A stretch of DNA of 7,305 nt from Tissierellia bacterium (GCA_007116605.1 SKID01000106.1:1-7305), one strand, 5' to 3'. Positions 1 to 6,281 are shown, numbered from the stretch's first letter. Program-made: numbers and translations. Notes: generated by a model from the sequence alone, not told the origin.

Positions 1-674
1 ATACAAAAGAAGAAAAGAAAAAAATAAGAAGAGAATCTTTACCCGCTCTTATAATGCCGATTATCATCATAGGTGGAATCAGGTTTGGAATATTTACTCC
101 CACAGAAGCTGGATCATTTGCGGTTATTTATGCGCTATGGGTTTCGATGTTCTGGTATAAAGAGCTTAAAATTAAAGATTTACCTCAAGTATTTGTCGAT
201 AGTGCAAGAAGTACTGCAATTGTCATGTTAATAGTTGCATCAGCATCAGCGGTAGGTTGGTTAATAACAGTTGCGCGAATTCCTAATCAGCTTGCATCAT
301 TGTTTAGTGGGCTGATAGATACGCCTATAATTTTAATGTTGGTTATCAATGTATTCTTGTTTTTCTTGGGTATGGTAATGGATTTAACACCCAATTTACT
401 AATATTTGGACCAGTACTATTTCCATTGATTCGGCAAGCGGGGATAGACCCTTATTACTTCGGTGTAATTATGGTTTTAAATCTTTGCATTGGTCTGATA
501 ACTCCACCAGTTGGAACGATCCTATATCTAGGCTCAAGTGTAGGAGATATCAGCTTTAGTAAAGTCGTAAAGGGAGTCACACCTTTTTTAATAACATTGC
601 TAATTTGTTTGTTTATCTTTATTTTTTTCCCGCAAACAATACTATTCCCGCTTAGACTATTGACTGGAAACTAA
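1..674 (+). CDS. TRAP transporter large permease subunit (DctM family), C-terminal part
   Basis: The gene enters from the left edge: the reading frame is open from base 3, and the ATG at 54 is internal, so 223 codons of the C-terminal half are visible. The DctM-type signature FTPTEA lies just after the hydrophobic LPALIMPIIIIGG stretch. It is followed by at least four further hydrophobic segments, by GMVMDLTPNLLIFGPVLFPL and by LITPPVGTILYLGSS, all characteristic of the large TRAP membrane subunit. In this family the subunit works with a small DctQ subunit and a periplasmic-type DctP solute receptor to import carboxylates, often hydroxy- or keto-acids, using a sodium gradient. Those partners would lie left of the window. 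The next gene follows after about 20 nt, so they are almost certainly co-transcribed. The substrate cannot be read from the permease; the neighbours suggest a 2-hydroxyacid. Confidence 0.93.
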   Translation, partial: TKEEKKKIRRESLPALIMPIIIIGGIRFGIFTPTEAGSFAVIYALWVSMFWYKELKIKDLPQVFVDSARSTAIVMLIVASASAVGWLITVARIPNQLASLFSGLIDTPIILMLVINVFLFFLGMVMDLTPNLLIFGPVLFPLIRQAGIDPYYFGVIMVLNLCIGLITPPVGTILYLGSSVGDISFSKVVKGVTPFLITLLICLFIFIFFPQTILFPLRLLTGN

Positions 675-697
675 ATAAGATAGAGAGGAAGATGAAA

Positions 698-1933
698 ATG
701 CCTATATTGACGGATTCAGCACTGAAAATCAGTCTGCCAAAAATGACTAAAGTTATGCAGACATTTGACAGAATAAAAATTGAAAACATAGAAGAAATAA
801 TCATTCAGGAGTTAAGAAAAGAAGAAATATATAAAAGGGTATATCCTGGTCAAAAAATTGCTTTAGCTATAGGATCTAGAGGTATTTATCAACTTGACGT
901 AATCGTTAAAACACTTGTAAATTTTTTGAAAGATAAAGGAGCAAAACCATTTATTGTCCCTTCTATGGGCAGCCATGGAGGTGCTACAGCACCGGGGCAA
1001 TTAAAAGTACTAGAAAGTTATGGGATTAGTGAAATTAAAATGGGAGTCCCCATAATTTCATCAATGGAAGTGATTGAAATCGGTAAAACAGTTGATGGAA
1101 TACCTGTTTATTTTGATAAAGTTGCTTACGAAAATGCTGATATGGTCATACCAGTGGCTAGAATCAAACCTCATACAGACTTTAAAGGCGAAATTGAGAG
1201 TGGAATCTGTAAAATGATGGCAATAGGCTTGGGTAAACATATCGGTTGCTCTAGATTACATCAAGAAGGTTTTGATACTTTTGCAAAACTAATCCCAGAA
1301 GTGGCTAAGATAATTATAGAAAAAACAAAAATTGGTTTTGGACTTGGAATAATAGAAAATGCTTATGACAAAACGATGACTATCCAAGCAATACCGTCTG
1401 ATAAAATAATTGATGAAGAAAAAAAACTCTTGACCATTGCAAAGAGGCAAATGCCATCAATTATGGTACCTGAAATCGATGTTTTAATCGTTGAAGAAAT
1501 TGGAAAAGACATATCAGGTGCAGGTATGGATCCAAATATTATCGGTAGAACAACTAAAGGCAAATTAGATGGGTTTAATGGTCCAAAAATACAACGTATC
1601 GTGGTACTCGGTCTCTCAGATGCGACCCAGGGTAATGCATGTGGCATAGGATTAGCTGATTTTACGACCAGGAAAGTTGCTGATCAAATTAATCAAGTAT
1701 CTACATATGCGAATGTAATTGCTTCGGCAAATCCCGAGGCTGGTAGGATTCCGATATCATTAGATAATGAGAGAGAAGCCATTATTGCAGCAATTAAGTG
1801 TTGTAGTAGAATTGATGAGAATAATCCAAAGATCGTTAGAATTAAGAATACTTTAGACTTGGAGATTATTGAAGTGTCTCAAAATATTCTTACTGATTTA
1901 GTCAATAATGAGCGTATTAGAATTATAGAGTAA
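698..1933 (+). CDS. LarA-superfamily protein (Lar_N/DUF2088), probable hydroxyacid racemase/epimerase
   Basis: A protein of about 411 aa with the layout of LarA, the nickel-pincer (NPN) lactate racemase. Numbering from the ATG at 698, it has GSHGGAT (residues 91-97, His93), then VARIKPH (His159), GICK (Lys172) and SRLH (His188). These line up in order with the catalytic/metal histidines and the cofactor-binding lysine of LarA, although the His159-Lys172 spacing is a few residues longer. The known family racemises or epimerises 2-hydroxyacids in the cytoplasm. No larB, larC or larE cofactor genes are in the window. An ATG at 692 is also possible, but the ribosome binding site AGAGAGGAAG (682-691) touches it, while it sits about 6 nt from the ATG at 698, so 698 is preferred. 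Placement between a TRAP permease and a D-2-hydroxyacid dehydrogenase supports a hydroxyacid role. The exact substrate is unknown. Confidence 0.85.
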   Translation: MPILTDSALKISLPKMTKVMQTFDRIKIENIEEIIIQELRKEEIYKRVYPGQKIALAIGSRGIYQLDVIVKTLVNFLKDKGAKPFIVPSMGSHGGATAPGQLKVLESYGISEIKMGVPIISSMEVIEIGKTVDGIPVYFDKVAYENADMVIPVARIKPHTDFKGEIESGICKMMAIGLGKHIGCSRLHQEGFDTFAKLIPEVAKIIIEKTKIGFGLGIIENAYDKTMTIQAIPSDKIIDEEKKLLTIAKRQMPSIMVPEIDVLIVEEIGKDISGAGMDPNIIGRTTKGKLDGFNGPKIQRIVVLGLSDATQGNACGIGLADFTTRKVADQINQVSTYANVIASANPEAGRIPISLDNEREAIIAAIKCCSRIDENNPKIVRIKNTLDLEIIEVSQNILTDLVNNERIRIIE

Positions 1934-2007
1934 AGAAATCATTTTTCAGTCCATATTGTGATTCTGAAGGGCAATACTCTTAAACAAGACATAAAATCGA
2001 GATAATG

Positions 2008-2026
2008 TGTGGTAACAATAACCACA
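2008..2026. promoter_or_regulatory. Inverted repeat before the dehydrogenase gene, possible operator or leader hairpin
   Basis: TGTGGT and ACCACA form a perfect 6-bp inverted repeat separated by 7 nt, ending 7 nt before the AAGGAGAGG ribosome binding site of the dehydrogenase. A GATAAT at 2001-2006 could be a -10 box but has no convincing -35, so an operator overlapping a start site is only one option. A small RNA hairpin next to the ribosome binding site is the other. The regulator is not identifiable. Confidence 0.35.
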
Positions 2027-2046
2027 AGTCATGAAGGAGAGGATTT

Positions 2047-3030
2047 ATGCATAAAATATTAATTACATCTCAATCATTTGGTAAAAATTCCCAGGAACCA
2101 ATTAAATACTTACAAGACAATCAATGTGAATTACACTTTGTTCAAAAAGGTCACTTGAAAAGTGAAGAGTTGGTGCCTTTGATTAAAGGGATAGATGGCA
2201 TGATTATTGGTATTGACCAAGTAGACAGAAAAGTGATCGAAGCGAGTGATCAATTAAAAATTATATGTATGCACGGAACAGGTACTGATCATATTGATGT
2301 AGAAGCAGCAACAAAAAAAGGCATTCTTGTAGCAAATGCTCCAGGTGGAAACAACAATGCAGTAGCAGAACTGACTGTAGGACTCATGTTAAACATTACA
2401 CGTCACATTCATGCATCGGATGCATCCATAAGAAAATATCAGTGGAAACGCAAAATAGGGAGTGAGATTACAGGTAAGAAAATAGGTATTGTTGGTGTAG
2501 GTAATATTGGCGGGAGAGTTATTGAATTGCTTGCAGGGTTTGATGTTGAAGTGTTAGCTTATGACAGAAGTAGAAACTTCAAGTTTGAAAATGGCTTAAA
2601 AGGAGAGTATGTATCTTTAGAACAATTAATTAAAGAGTCAGATATTATATCATTGCATTTACCCCTCAATGAACAGACTCAAGATATGATTTCTAAAAAT
2701 GAACTTGAGATGATGAAAAACACAGCTTACCTAATTAATACTTCTCGCGGAGGATTAATCAATGAAGCTGACCTATATGATGCCCTTGTAAATCAAAAAA
2801 TAGCAGGAGCAGCACTAGATGCTTTTGAGCACGAGCCCCTTCAAGAAGACTCTAAATTAAGAGAATTAGAAAATGTTGTCATGACAGCACATATTGCGGC
2901 TTCAACTTATGAATCAGCCAATCTAGTAGATAAAATTAATGCTGAAACAATCGTCAGTGTTTTGTTGAAGAATAAAAACATTAATGTGATCAACAATAAA
3001 AAATCAGATTGCTTGATCTCAGTCGGATAA
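2047..3030 (+). CDS. NAD-dependent D-isomer-specific 2-hydroxyacid dehydrogenase
   Basis: A full-length 327-aa enzyme of the D-2-hydroxyacid dehydrogenase family, which includes phosphoglycerate-, glycerate- and lactate-type dehydrogenases. It interconverts a D-2-hydroxyacid and its 2-oxoacid with NAD(H) in the cytoplasm. Visible features are the substrate loop HGTGTDHID (76-84), the Rossmann motif GVGNIG (150-155) with Asp173 at the end of the next strand (NAD rather than NADP preference), Arg234 in NTSRGG, Glu263 in EHEP and His282 in AHIAAS, which form the family's Arg-Glu-His active site. There is no C-terminal ACT domain, so it is not a long SerA. The start has an excellent AAGGAGAGG site (2034-2042). 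The last ~12 residues after INVIN are an unremarkable polar tail. Its place after the LarA-like gene suggests that it oxidises the D-epimer made by that protein. The substrate remains undetermined. Confidence 0.9.
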   Translation: MHKILITSQSFGKNSQEPIKYLQDNQCELHFVQKGHLKSEELVPLIKGIDGMIIGIDQVDRKVIEASDQLKIICMHGTGTDHIDVEAATKKGILVANAPGGNNNAVAELTVGLMLNITRHIHASDASIRKYQWKRKIGSEITGKKIGIVGVGNIGGRVIELLAGFDVEVLAYDRSRNFKFENGLKGEYVSLEQLIKESDIISLHLPLNEQTQDMISKNELEMMKNTAYLINTSRGGLINEADLYDALVNQKIAGAALDAFEHEPLQEDSKLRELENVVMTAHIAASTYESANLVDKINAETIVSVLLKNKNINVINNKKSDCLISVG

Positions 3031-3211
3031 AGACTTGATAATTTGGAGCAAAACGATGAGAAGACAATTGGGATTATTTCTGCGATTTATCAGATGAATA
3101 TTAGTCCTAAGTTCTTAGAAAACGATAGCTGAGTTTTAGACAAAATGTTACACCCAAACTGAGTTTATAGATTCTATTGATGATGTGTACAAATTTCTTC
3201 ATCCCTCCACA
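3031..3211. other. Intergenic stretch without a recognised gene
   Basis: Downstream of the dehydrogenase stop the same frame stays open for about 33 codons to a TGA near 3132, but it has no start with a ribosome binding site and no recognisable motif. An imperfect direct repeat, CTGAGTTTTAGA (from 3131) and CTGAGTTTATAGA (from 3162), is the only pattern seen. It may be decayed sequence. No function is proposed. Confidence 0.4.
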
Positions 3212-3245
3212 AAAACACCTGTCCAGATGTCTGAGCAGGTGTTTT
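3212..3245. terminator. Bidirectional rho-independent terminator
   Basis: AAAACACCTG (3212-3221) pairs perfectly with CAGGTGTTTT (3236-3245) around a 14-nt loop. The A-rich left flank gives a U tract on the minus strand and the TTTT on the right gives one on the plus strand. The hairpin therefore fits between convergent units: the hydroxyacid operon ending at 3030 and the minus-strand ATPase gene ending at 3272. Confidence 0.8.
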
Positions 3246-3271
3246 GTAATGAAGAATATATTTAATCGAAA

Positions 3272-3619
3272 CTATTTTTTTCTTCGAAAAACGGTGATTT
3301 CTGTCCCTTTGCCTGGTTGACTGATGACATTAGCTTCATCTACAAGCATACCCACAATATGAAGCCCAGAAGAGGAAAGGCGATTTCCTGAAAGACCGCC
3401 GTAGACATCTTCAAACTCTACTTTGTTGGGTTGGTTTAATAATCGGTGAATTTTCTTGACCGTTTGATCATCCATACCAATACCGTTATCCTTAACAGTA
3501 ATGGTTGTATTTGATCCGTCTCTAACGATATGGGTTTGAACATCTGTTGCCTTCGCGTGTAATGCATTAGAAACGAGCTCATTAACGATTCCTTCAATTT
3601 TCTTTATTTCTTCTTTCAA
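3272..3619 (-). CDS. Stand-alone GHKL (HATPase_c) ATP-binding protein
   Basis: A small protein of 115 aa that is almost nothing but a Bergerat-fold ATP-binding domain. Numbered from the TTG at 3619: the N-box helix IVNELVSNALHA has Glu14 and Asn18, the G1 box DNGIGM has Asp44, the G2-like lid SSSGLHIVGM is at 82-91, and GKGTEITVF at 103-111 closes the domain. There is no dimerisation/phosphoacceptor domain, sensor or membrane segment, so it is not a complete histidine kinase. The N-box EL..NALHAKAT is closer in style to MutL/Hsp90-like or anti-sigma-like GHKL proteins. An upstream in-frame TTG at 3646 exists, but the perfect AGGAGG at 3626-3631 lies 6 nt before the TTG at 3619, which is chosen. 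It lies downstream of chrA on the same strand. Its partner and role are unknown. Confidence 0.8.
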   Translation of the reverse strand: MKEEIKKIEGIVNELVSNALHAKATDVQTHIVRDGSNTTITVKDNGIGMDDQTVKKIHRLLNQPNKVEFEDVYGGLSGNRLSSSGLHIVGMLVDEANVISQPGKGTEITVFRRKK

Positions 3620-3625
3620 TAAAAA

Positions 3626-3631
3626 CCTCCT
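3626..3631 (-). promoter_or_regulatory. Ribosome binding site that sets a TTG start
   Basis: On the minus strand AGGAGG is followed by a 6-nt spacer and TTG (3619-3617). No ATG is at a suitable distance in this frame. The longer reading from the TTG at 3646 would place this Shine-Dalgarno inside the coding region (encoding Arg-Arg) and has no site of its own. Confidence 0.75.
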
Positions 3632-3718
3632 ATAAAACGATATCAAACTTAACTTATCCGATGACTAACAGTGCTAAGACGTTCACTACTAAAAAGTGTC
3701 AAATAAGTAGCGTAAAGT

Positions 3719-3770
3719 CCTTAGATCATAGTTTCTAAACATCAAGTGGTATTTCAAACACTATCTAAAG
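3719..3770 (-). promoter_or_regulatory. Imperfect hairpin in the long leader of the GHKL gene
   Basis: On the minus strand CTTTAG then ATAGT-G-TT can pair with AACTAT-GAT-CTAAGG, giving a two-part stem with a bulge and a roughly 20-nt loop. It lies inside the predicted leader of about 180 nt between the promoter at 3805-3833 and the TTG start. No T tract follows, so it is not a terminator. No known riboswitch class is recognised. Confidence 0.3.
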
Positions 3771-3804
3771 CCAAGAGTTCTGTTGATAAACTGGGTGTAT
3801 CTAT

Positions 3805-3833
3805 ATTATATAAAACTCGTAAGGTAATCGCAA
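3805..3833 (-). promoter_or_regulatory. Promoter for the GHKL gene
   Basis: Reading the minus strand, TTGCGA (3833-3828), a 17-bp spacer and TATAAT (3810-3805) form a sigma-A-type promoter just downstream of the chrA stop. It would give the GHKL gene its own transcript. No hairpin terminator separates chrA from it, so read-through from chrA is also possible. Confidence 0.55.
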
Positions 3834-3842
3834 TGTTTTTGG

Positions 3843-5045
3843 TTATAATATAAAACCTACTACTAATACACTTAGTACTAATAATGGAGCAGGAATTTTT
3901 TTTGTCGCTAATAACACAATAGTTAATGTACTGATAATCATGTTTTCTATGCTGAGTCCGCTTTGACGAAATAAAATGATCGCTGCAATACTAATTAATC
4001 CACCAGCCACTGCATTAATACCAGTGAGAGAGACTTGAATACCACGAATCTTTTTTAAGTTTTCCCATACAGGATATACAAAGAAGATGAGCAAAATACC
4101 TGGTAAAAAGATGCTAATACCACTTAATAAGGCCCCTAATAACTGATAAAAATAACCATAAGGAGCAGCAGCCATGCCACCTGCAAATGCACTAAAGCTA
4201 AACATAGGCCCTGGAAGCCCCTGAACAAGACCATATCCAGTCAAAAACTCTTCGTGGGTTAAATGCTTTGAAACTTCAACTAATTCACTATACATCACTG
4301 GAACAACAACCTGTCCACCACCAAAGACTAAATAACCATAACGATAAAAACTTTCAAACAAATCTAATAAAATAGGAACTTCTACCAACCTTGAAAAAAG
4401 CCCAAGTAAAGCAAATAAGGAAAAAACTATGAGGTAAATCCAAGGAGGCTTAATCGCTGTTTTATGCCATAAATTCTTTTCTTTTGAAAAAACAGTGCTG
4501 ATTAATCCTCCAATTATTAACACTAATGGGAAAATCCAAGGGGATCTTATAAAATAAGTTATAGTAGCGGCCATTATGAAAAGACTATAAGTGAGAGGAC
4601 CTTTAAGCACTTTTTTTGAAATTCGATAAGCAGCTACAATAATAAAACCTACCGCCATAGGACCGATAAATCGAAAATTATTAGCACCACCACCGATAAA
4701 GGATAAGTGAGGATACAAAAAGGATAACAAAGTCATCATTAATAAAACGGGTAAAGCCCAGACAAGCAAAGTCATAAAAGCTAGTTTTGGACCACCAATC
4801 TTATAACCGATAGAAACGATAGCTTGGGTGCTAGTTGGACCTGGCAATATACTACACAGAGCAATAAGCTCTATGAGTTCTTCTTCATTTAAATATTGCT
4901 TTTTGGTAACCATTTGATCTAAAAAAACGGACATATGTGCTTCAGGTCCACCATAAGCGCCTAAAGAACATACAAGGACATCTTTTAAAAAACTTGTAAT
5001 ATTTGGCTGGAATGAAGATGAATGTTGACTAGAATATAATTTCAA
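3843..5045 (-). CDS. chrA: Chromate transporter ChrA (CHR family, two-domain form)
   Basis: A membrane protein of 400 aa made of two homologous CHR halves. Numbered from the TTG at 5045: the first half has GAYGGPEAH (29-37) and LPGPTSTQ (67-74), and the second has FGGGQVVVP (241-249) and QGLPGPMFSF (275-284). These paired glycine-rich and PGP motifs, with about ten hydrophobic segments, are typical of long-chain ChrA. The family exports chromate in characterised members. Many homologues in anaerobes have no proven substrate, so the physiological anion may differ. An ATG at 5072 lies upstream in frame, but it has only A/T-rich sequence before it and would fall about 5 nt from the predicted transcript start, so the TTG after AAAGGAGG is preferred. 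The gene is divergent from ppk2 and shares its control region. No partner regulator ChrB is present. Confidence 0.9.
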   Translation of the reverse strand: MKLYSSQHSSSFQPNITSFLKDVLVCSLGAYGGPEAHMSVFLDQMVTKKQYLNEEELIELIALCSILPGPTSTQAIVSIGYKIGGPKLAFMTLLVWALPVLLMMTLLSFLYPHLSFIGGGANNFRFIGPMAVGFIIVAAYRISKKVLKGPLTYSLFIMAATITYFIRSPWIFPLVLIIGGLISTVFSKEKNLWHKTAIKPPWIYLIVFSLFALLGLFSRLVEVPILLDLFESFYRYGYLVFGGGQVVVPVMYSELVEVSKHLTHEEFLTGYGLVQGLPGPMFSFSAFAGGMAAAPYGYFYQLLGALLSGISIFLPGILLIFFVYPVWENLKKIRGIQVSLTGINAVAGGLISIAAIILFRQSGLSIENMIISTLTIVLLATKKIPAPLLVLSVLVVGFIL

Positions 5046-5049
5046 AATG

Positions 5050-5055
5050 CCTCCT
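5050..5055 (-). promoter_or_regulatory. Ribosome binding site that sets the chrA TTG start
   Basis: On the minus strand AAAGGAGG is followed by CATT and then TTG at 5045-5043. The spacing is slightly short, but this is the only good Shine-Dalgarno in the region. Reading from the ATG at 5072 would translate through it (Lys-Gly-Gly). Confidence 0.65.
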
Positions 5056-5083
5056 TTAAGTAACTGTGACATAATATTTTTTT

Positions 5084-5112
5084 ATTATATCGGAAAAGAC
5101 CAACCAAAACAA
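5084..5112 (-). promoter_or_regulatory. chrA promoter
   Basis: Minus strand TTGTTT (5112-5107), 17-bp spacer, TATAAT (5089-5084). The predicted start near 5077 leaves a leader of about 30 nt before the TTG start of chrA. Confidence 0.7.
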
Positions 5113-5120
5113 TGATAAAC

Positions 5121-5140
5121 AAGTTAAGTTCAAGTTAAGT
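5121..5140. repeat. 9-bp direct repeat with 11-bp period between divergent promoters
   Basis: AAGTTAAGT occurs at 5121-5129 and again at 5132-5140, with TC between. Two copies one helical turn apart, placed 6 bp upstream of the ppk2 -35 and 8 bp upstream of the chrA -35, look like a tandem binding site for a response regulator. The 11-bp spacing and TTAA core resemble the tandem PHO boxes of PhoP/PhoB. That would suit a polyphosphate kinase gene, but the match to published consensus sequences is only partial. Confidence 0.5.
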
Positions 5141-5146
5141 AAACAT

Positions 5147-5176
5147 TTGTTATGGGATACCTCTATACTGTATAAT
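5147..5176 (+). promoter_or_regulatory. ppk2 promoter
   Basis: TTGTTA (5147-5152), 18-bp spacer and a perfect TATAAT (5171-5176). The expected start near 5183 gives a short leader of about 19 nt that is mostly the GAGGAGGG ribosome binding site (5191-5198). Confidence 0.75.
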
Positions 5177-5201
5177 GGGGTAAAGGAAACGAGGAGGGAA
5201 T

Positions 5202-6017
5202 ATGAAAGCAACAAATAGACTTCCAAAAAAGATTTATGAAGAAGAACTTAGGCGACTACATATTGAACTGGTTAAATGGCAAAAGTGGGTCATAGAACAA
5301 GGAATGAAAGTCGTGGTTGTTTTTGAAGGAAGAGATGCTGCGGGTAAAGGTGGAACCATAAAAAGAATAACTGAGACATTAAATCCCAGATACTGTCGTG
5401 TTGCAGCATTAGCTAAACCTACTGAAAAAGAAAGAGGGCAATGGTATTTTCAAAGATATGTAGAGCATTTACCCTCAGCTGGAGAAATCGTTCTATTTGA
5501 TAGAAGTTGGTACAATCGTGCAGGGGTTGAACGGGTGATGGGTTTTTGTAGCGATGAAGAATACTGGGAATTTCTACGAACAGTCCCCTTATTTGAAAAT
5601 ATGTTAATGGGTTCGGGCATCATACTCATAAAATATTGGTTTTCAGTGAGTGAAGAAGAGCAAGAGAAGCGATTCAAAGATCGCATCAATGATCCAACGA
5701 AAAGATGGAAGATTAGCGATATGGATATTGAAGCAAGAAAAAAATGGTATGAGTATTCAAAGGCAAAAGACATTATGTTTGTTCATACAGATACAGATCA
5801 ATCCCCTTGGTATGTCATTGAGTCTGACATCAAACGCAACGCAAGAATAAACTGTATCACACATTTAATCAATCAGTTTGATTATCAAGAAGTGAAACCA
5901 AGAAAGATTGAGCTACCCGAAAAACAAGATACACCCACTTATGAAAGAATGCCTTATGAGAAGCAAAGACTTGTGCCAGATGCTTCAGCAAAGTTAATGA
6001 AAAATATTATCAAATAG
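5202..6017 (+). CDS. ppk2: Polyphosphate kinase 2 (PPK2), single-domain, class-I-like
   Basis: A 271-aa soluble kinase of the PPK2 family, which transfers phosphate between inorganic polyphosphate and nucleotides (class I members mainly make NTP from NDP). Seen in the sequence: Walker A GRDAAGKGG (43-51), the conserved NPRYCRVAALAKPTEKERGQW-type segment after residue 61, Walker B region LFDRSWYNRAGVERVMGF (98-115, Asp100-Arg101), and the lid segment with KRWK (167-170). Length and the single kinase domain match the short class I enzymes; class III AMP/ADP kinases are an alternative that motif reading alone does not fully exclude. The start is supported by GAGGAGGG 3 nt before the ATG and by a close promoter. 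The gene has no terminator of its own before 6141; its message must run through the small-RNA unit that begins 2 nt after the stop codon. Confidence 0.95.
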   Translation: MKATNRLPKKIYEEELRRLHIELVKWQKWVIEQGMKVVVVFEGRDAAGKGGTIKRITETLNPRYCRVAALAKPTEKERGQWYFQRYVEHLPSAGEIVLFDRSWYNRAGVERVMGFCSDEEYWEFLRTVPLFENMLMGSGIILIKYWFSVSEEEQEKRFKDRINDPTKRWKISDMDIEARKKWYEYSKAKDIMFVHTDTDQSPWYVIESDIKRNARINCITHLINQFDYQEVKPRKIELPEKQDTPTYERMPYEKQRLVPDASAKLMKNIIK

Positions 6018-6019
6018 CA

Positions 6020-6048
6020 TTGACATTCATAATCGAATAGGTTATAAT
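6020..6048 (+). promoter_or_regulatory. Fully consensus sigma-A promoter directly after ppk2
   Basis: TTGACA (6020-6025), exactly 17 bp, TATAAT (6043-6048): a perfect match to the housekeeping consensus. It begins 2 nt after the ppk2 stop codon. No start codon with a ribosome binding site follows before the terminator at 6141-6179, so the product is probably non-coding. Confidence 0.8.
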
Positions 6049-6054
6049 GAAATT

Positions 6055-6180
6055 ACCTCACATAGGGAACCATAAAAACCCCCAAAATATAATTGACATC
6101 GTTTTTATTAAGCAAAAAACTCCAATAATTTACTCCTATTAAGCTATAATCGTTCTCCCCAAACGATTATAGCTTTTTTC
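6055..6180 (+). ncRNA. Candidate small RNA downstream of ppk2
   Basis: The limits are inferred from the promoter at 6020-6048 (start about 7 nt after the -10) and the terminator at 6141-6179, giving about 125 nt. The body contains no ATG and no credible reading frame. It is A/U-rich with several short C-rich blocks that look unpaired: ACCUC (6055-6059), CCCCC flanked by A runs (6079-6083), ACUCC (6119-6123), ACUCCU (6132-6137) and CUCCCC in the terminator loop (6155-6160). C-rich loops complementary to Shine-Dalgarno sequences are the seed type of several Firmicute regulatory RNAs. No known Rfam family is recognised. The RNA shares its terminator with the ppk2 message. Confidence 0.6.
6141..6179 (+). 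terminator. Strong rho-independent terminator (small RNA and ppk2)
   Basis: AAGCTATAATCGTT (6141-6154) and its exact complement AACGATTATAGCTT (6162-6175) form a 14-bp perfect stem with a 7-nt loop CTCCCCA, followed by TTTTTT (6174-6179). No T tract is present for the minus strand, so it is one-directional. Confidence 0.9.
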
Positions 6181-6252
6181 CTTTTTGATTTACTATTCAA
6201 TCGCAAATCTCTTTTTTTAGCTATGGGGATATAAGCCTAATGTTTAAAAGCA

Positions 6253-6281
6253 TTGAACTATGAACTGAAATGGAGTACAAT
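6253..6281 (+). promoter_or_regulatory. Possible promoter ahead of the omega-RNA-like segment
   Basis: TTGAAC (6253-6258), 17-bp spacer, TACAAT (6276-6281). A transcript would start near 6288, at the left edge of the structured segment. It also resembles the promoter at 6458-6487 over a longer stretch (CATTGAA, ATGA, AAAT and GTACAAT shared in order). A small hairpin, AATGTTT/AAGCATT, overlaps its -35 from the left. Confidence 0.4.

Noticed and set aside
1363..1647. 94-codon open frame on the minus strand
   Set aside because: It lies wholly within the LarA-like gene on the opposite strand, has no ribosome binding site and no family features; a shadow of the real gene.
3031..3132. Open frame continuing after the dehydrogenase stop, considered as a readthrough extension or broken gene
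   Set aside because: The enzyme is already complete with all catalytic residues at normal length, and the extension shows no recognisable domain.
3697..3702. Minus-strand TTGACA in the leader of the GHKL gene
   Set aside because: At 17 bp the -10 candidate is TCTTAG, matching the consensus at only three positions; the promoter at 3805-3833 is much better.
5121..5140. Direct repeat considered as the start of a CRISPR array or iteron origin
   Set aside because: Only two 9-bp copies with a 2-bp gap; the position between divergent promoters fits a transcription factor site.
5450..5850. Open frames on both strands inside ppk2
   Set aside because: They overlap the well-supported PPK2 frame including its Walker B and lid regions, and have low-complexity, unconvincing translations.
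6093..6121. Second TTGACA inside the small-RNA region
   Set aside because: No -10-like hexamer occurs at 16-18 bp; the TATAAT at 6145-6150 is too far and is part of the terminator stem.
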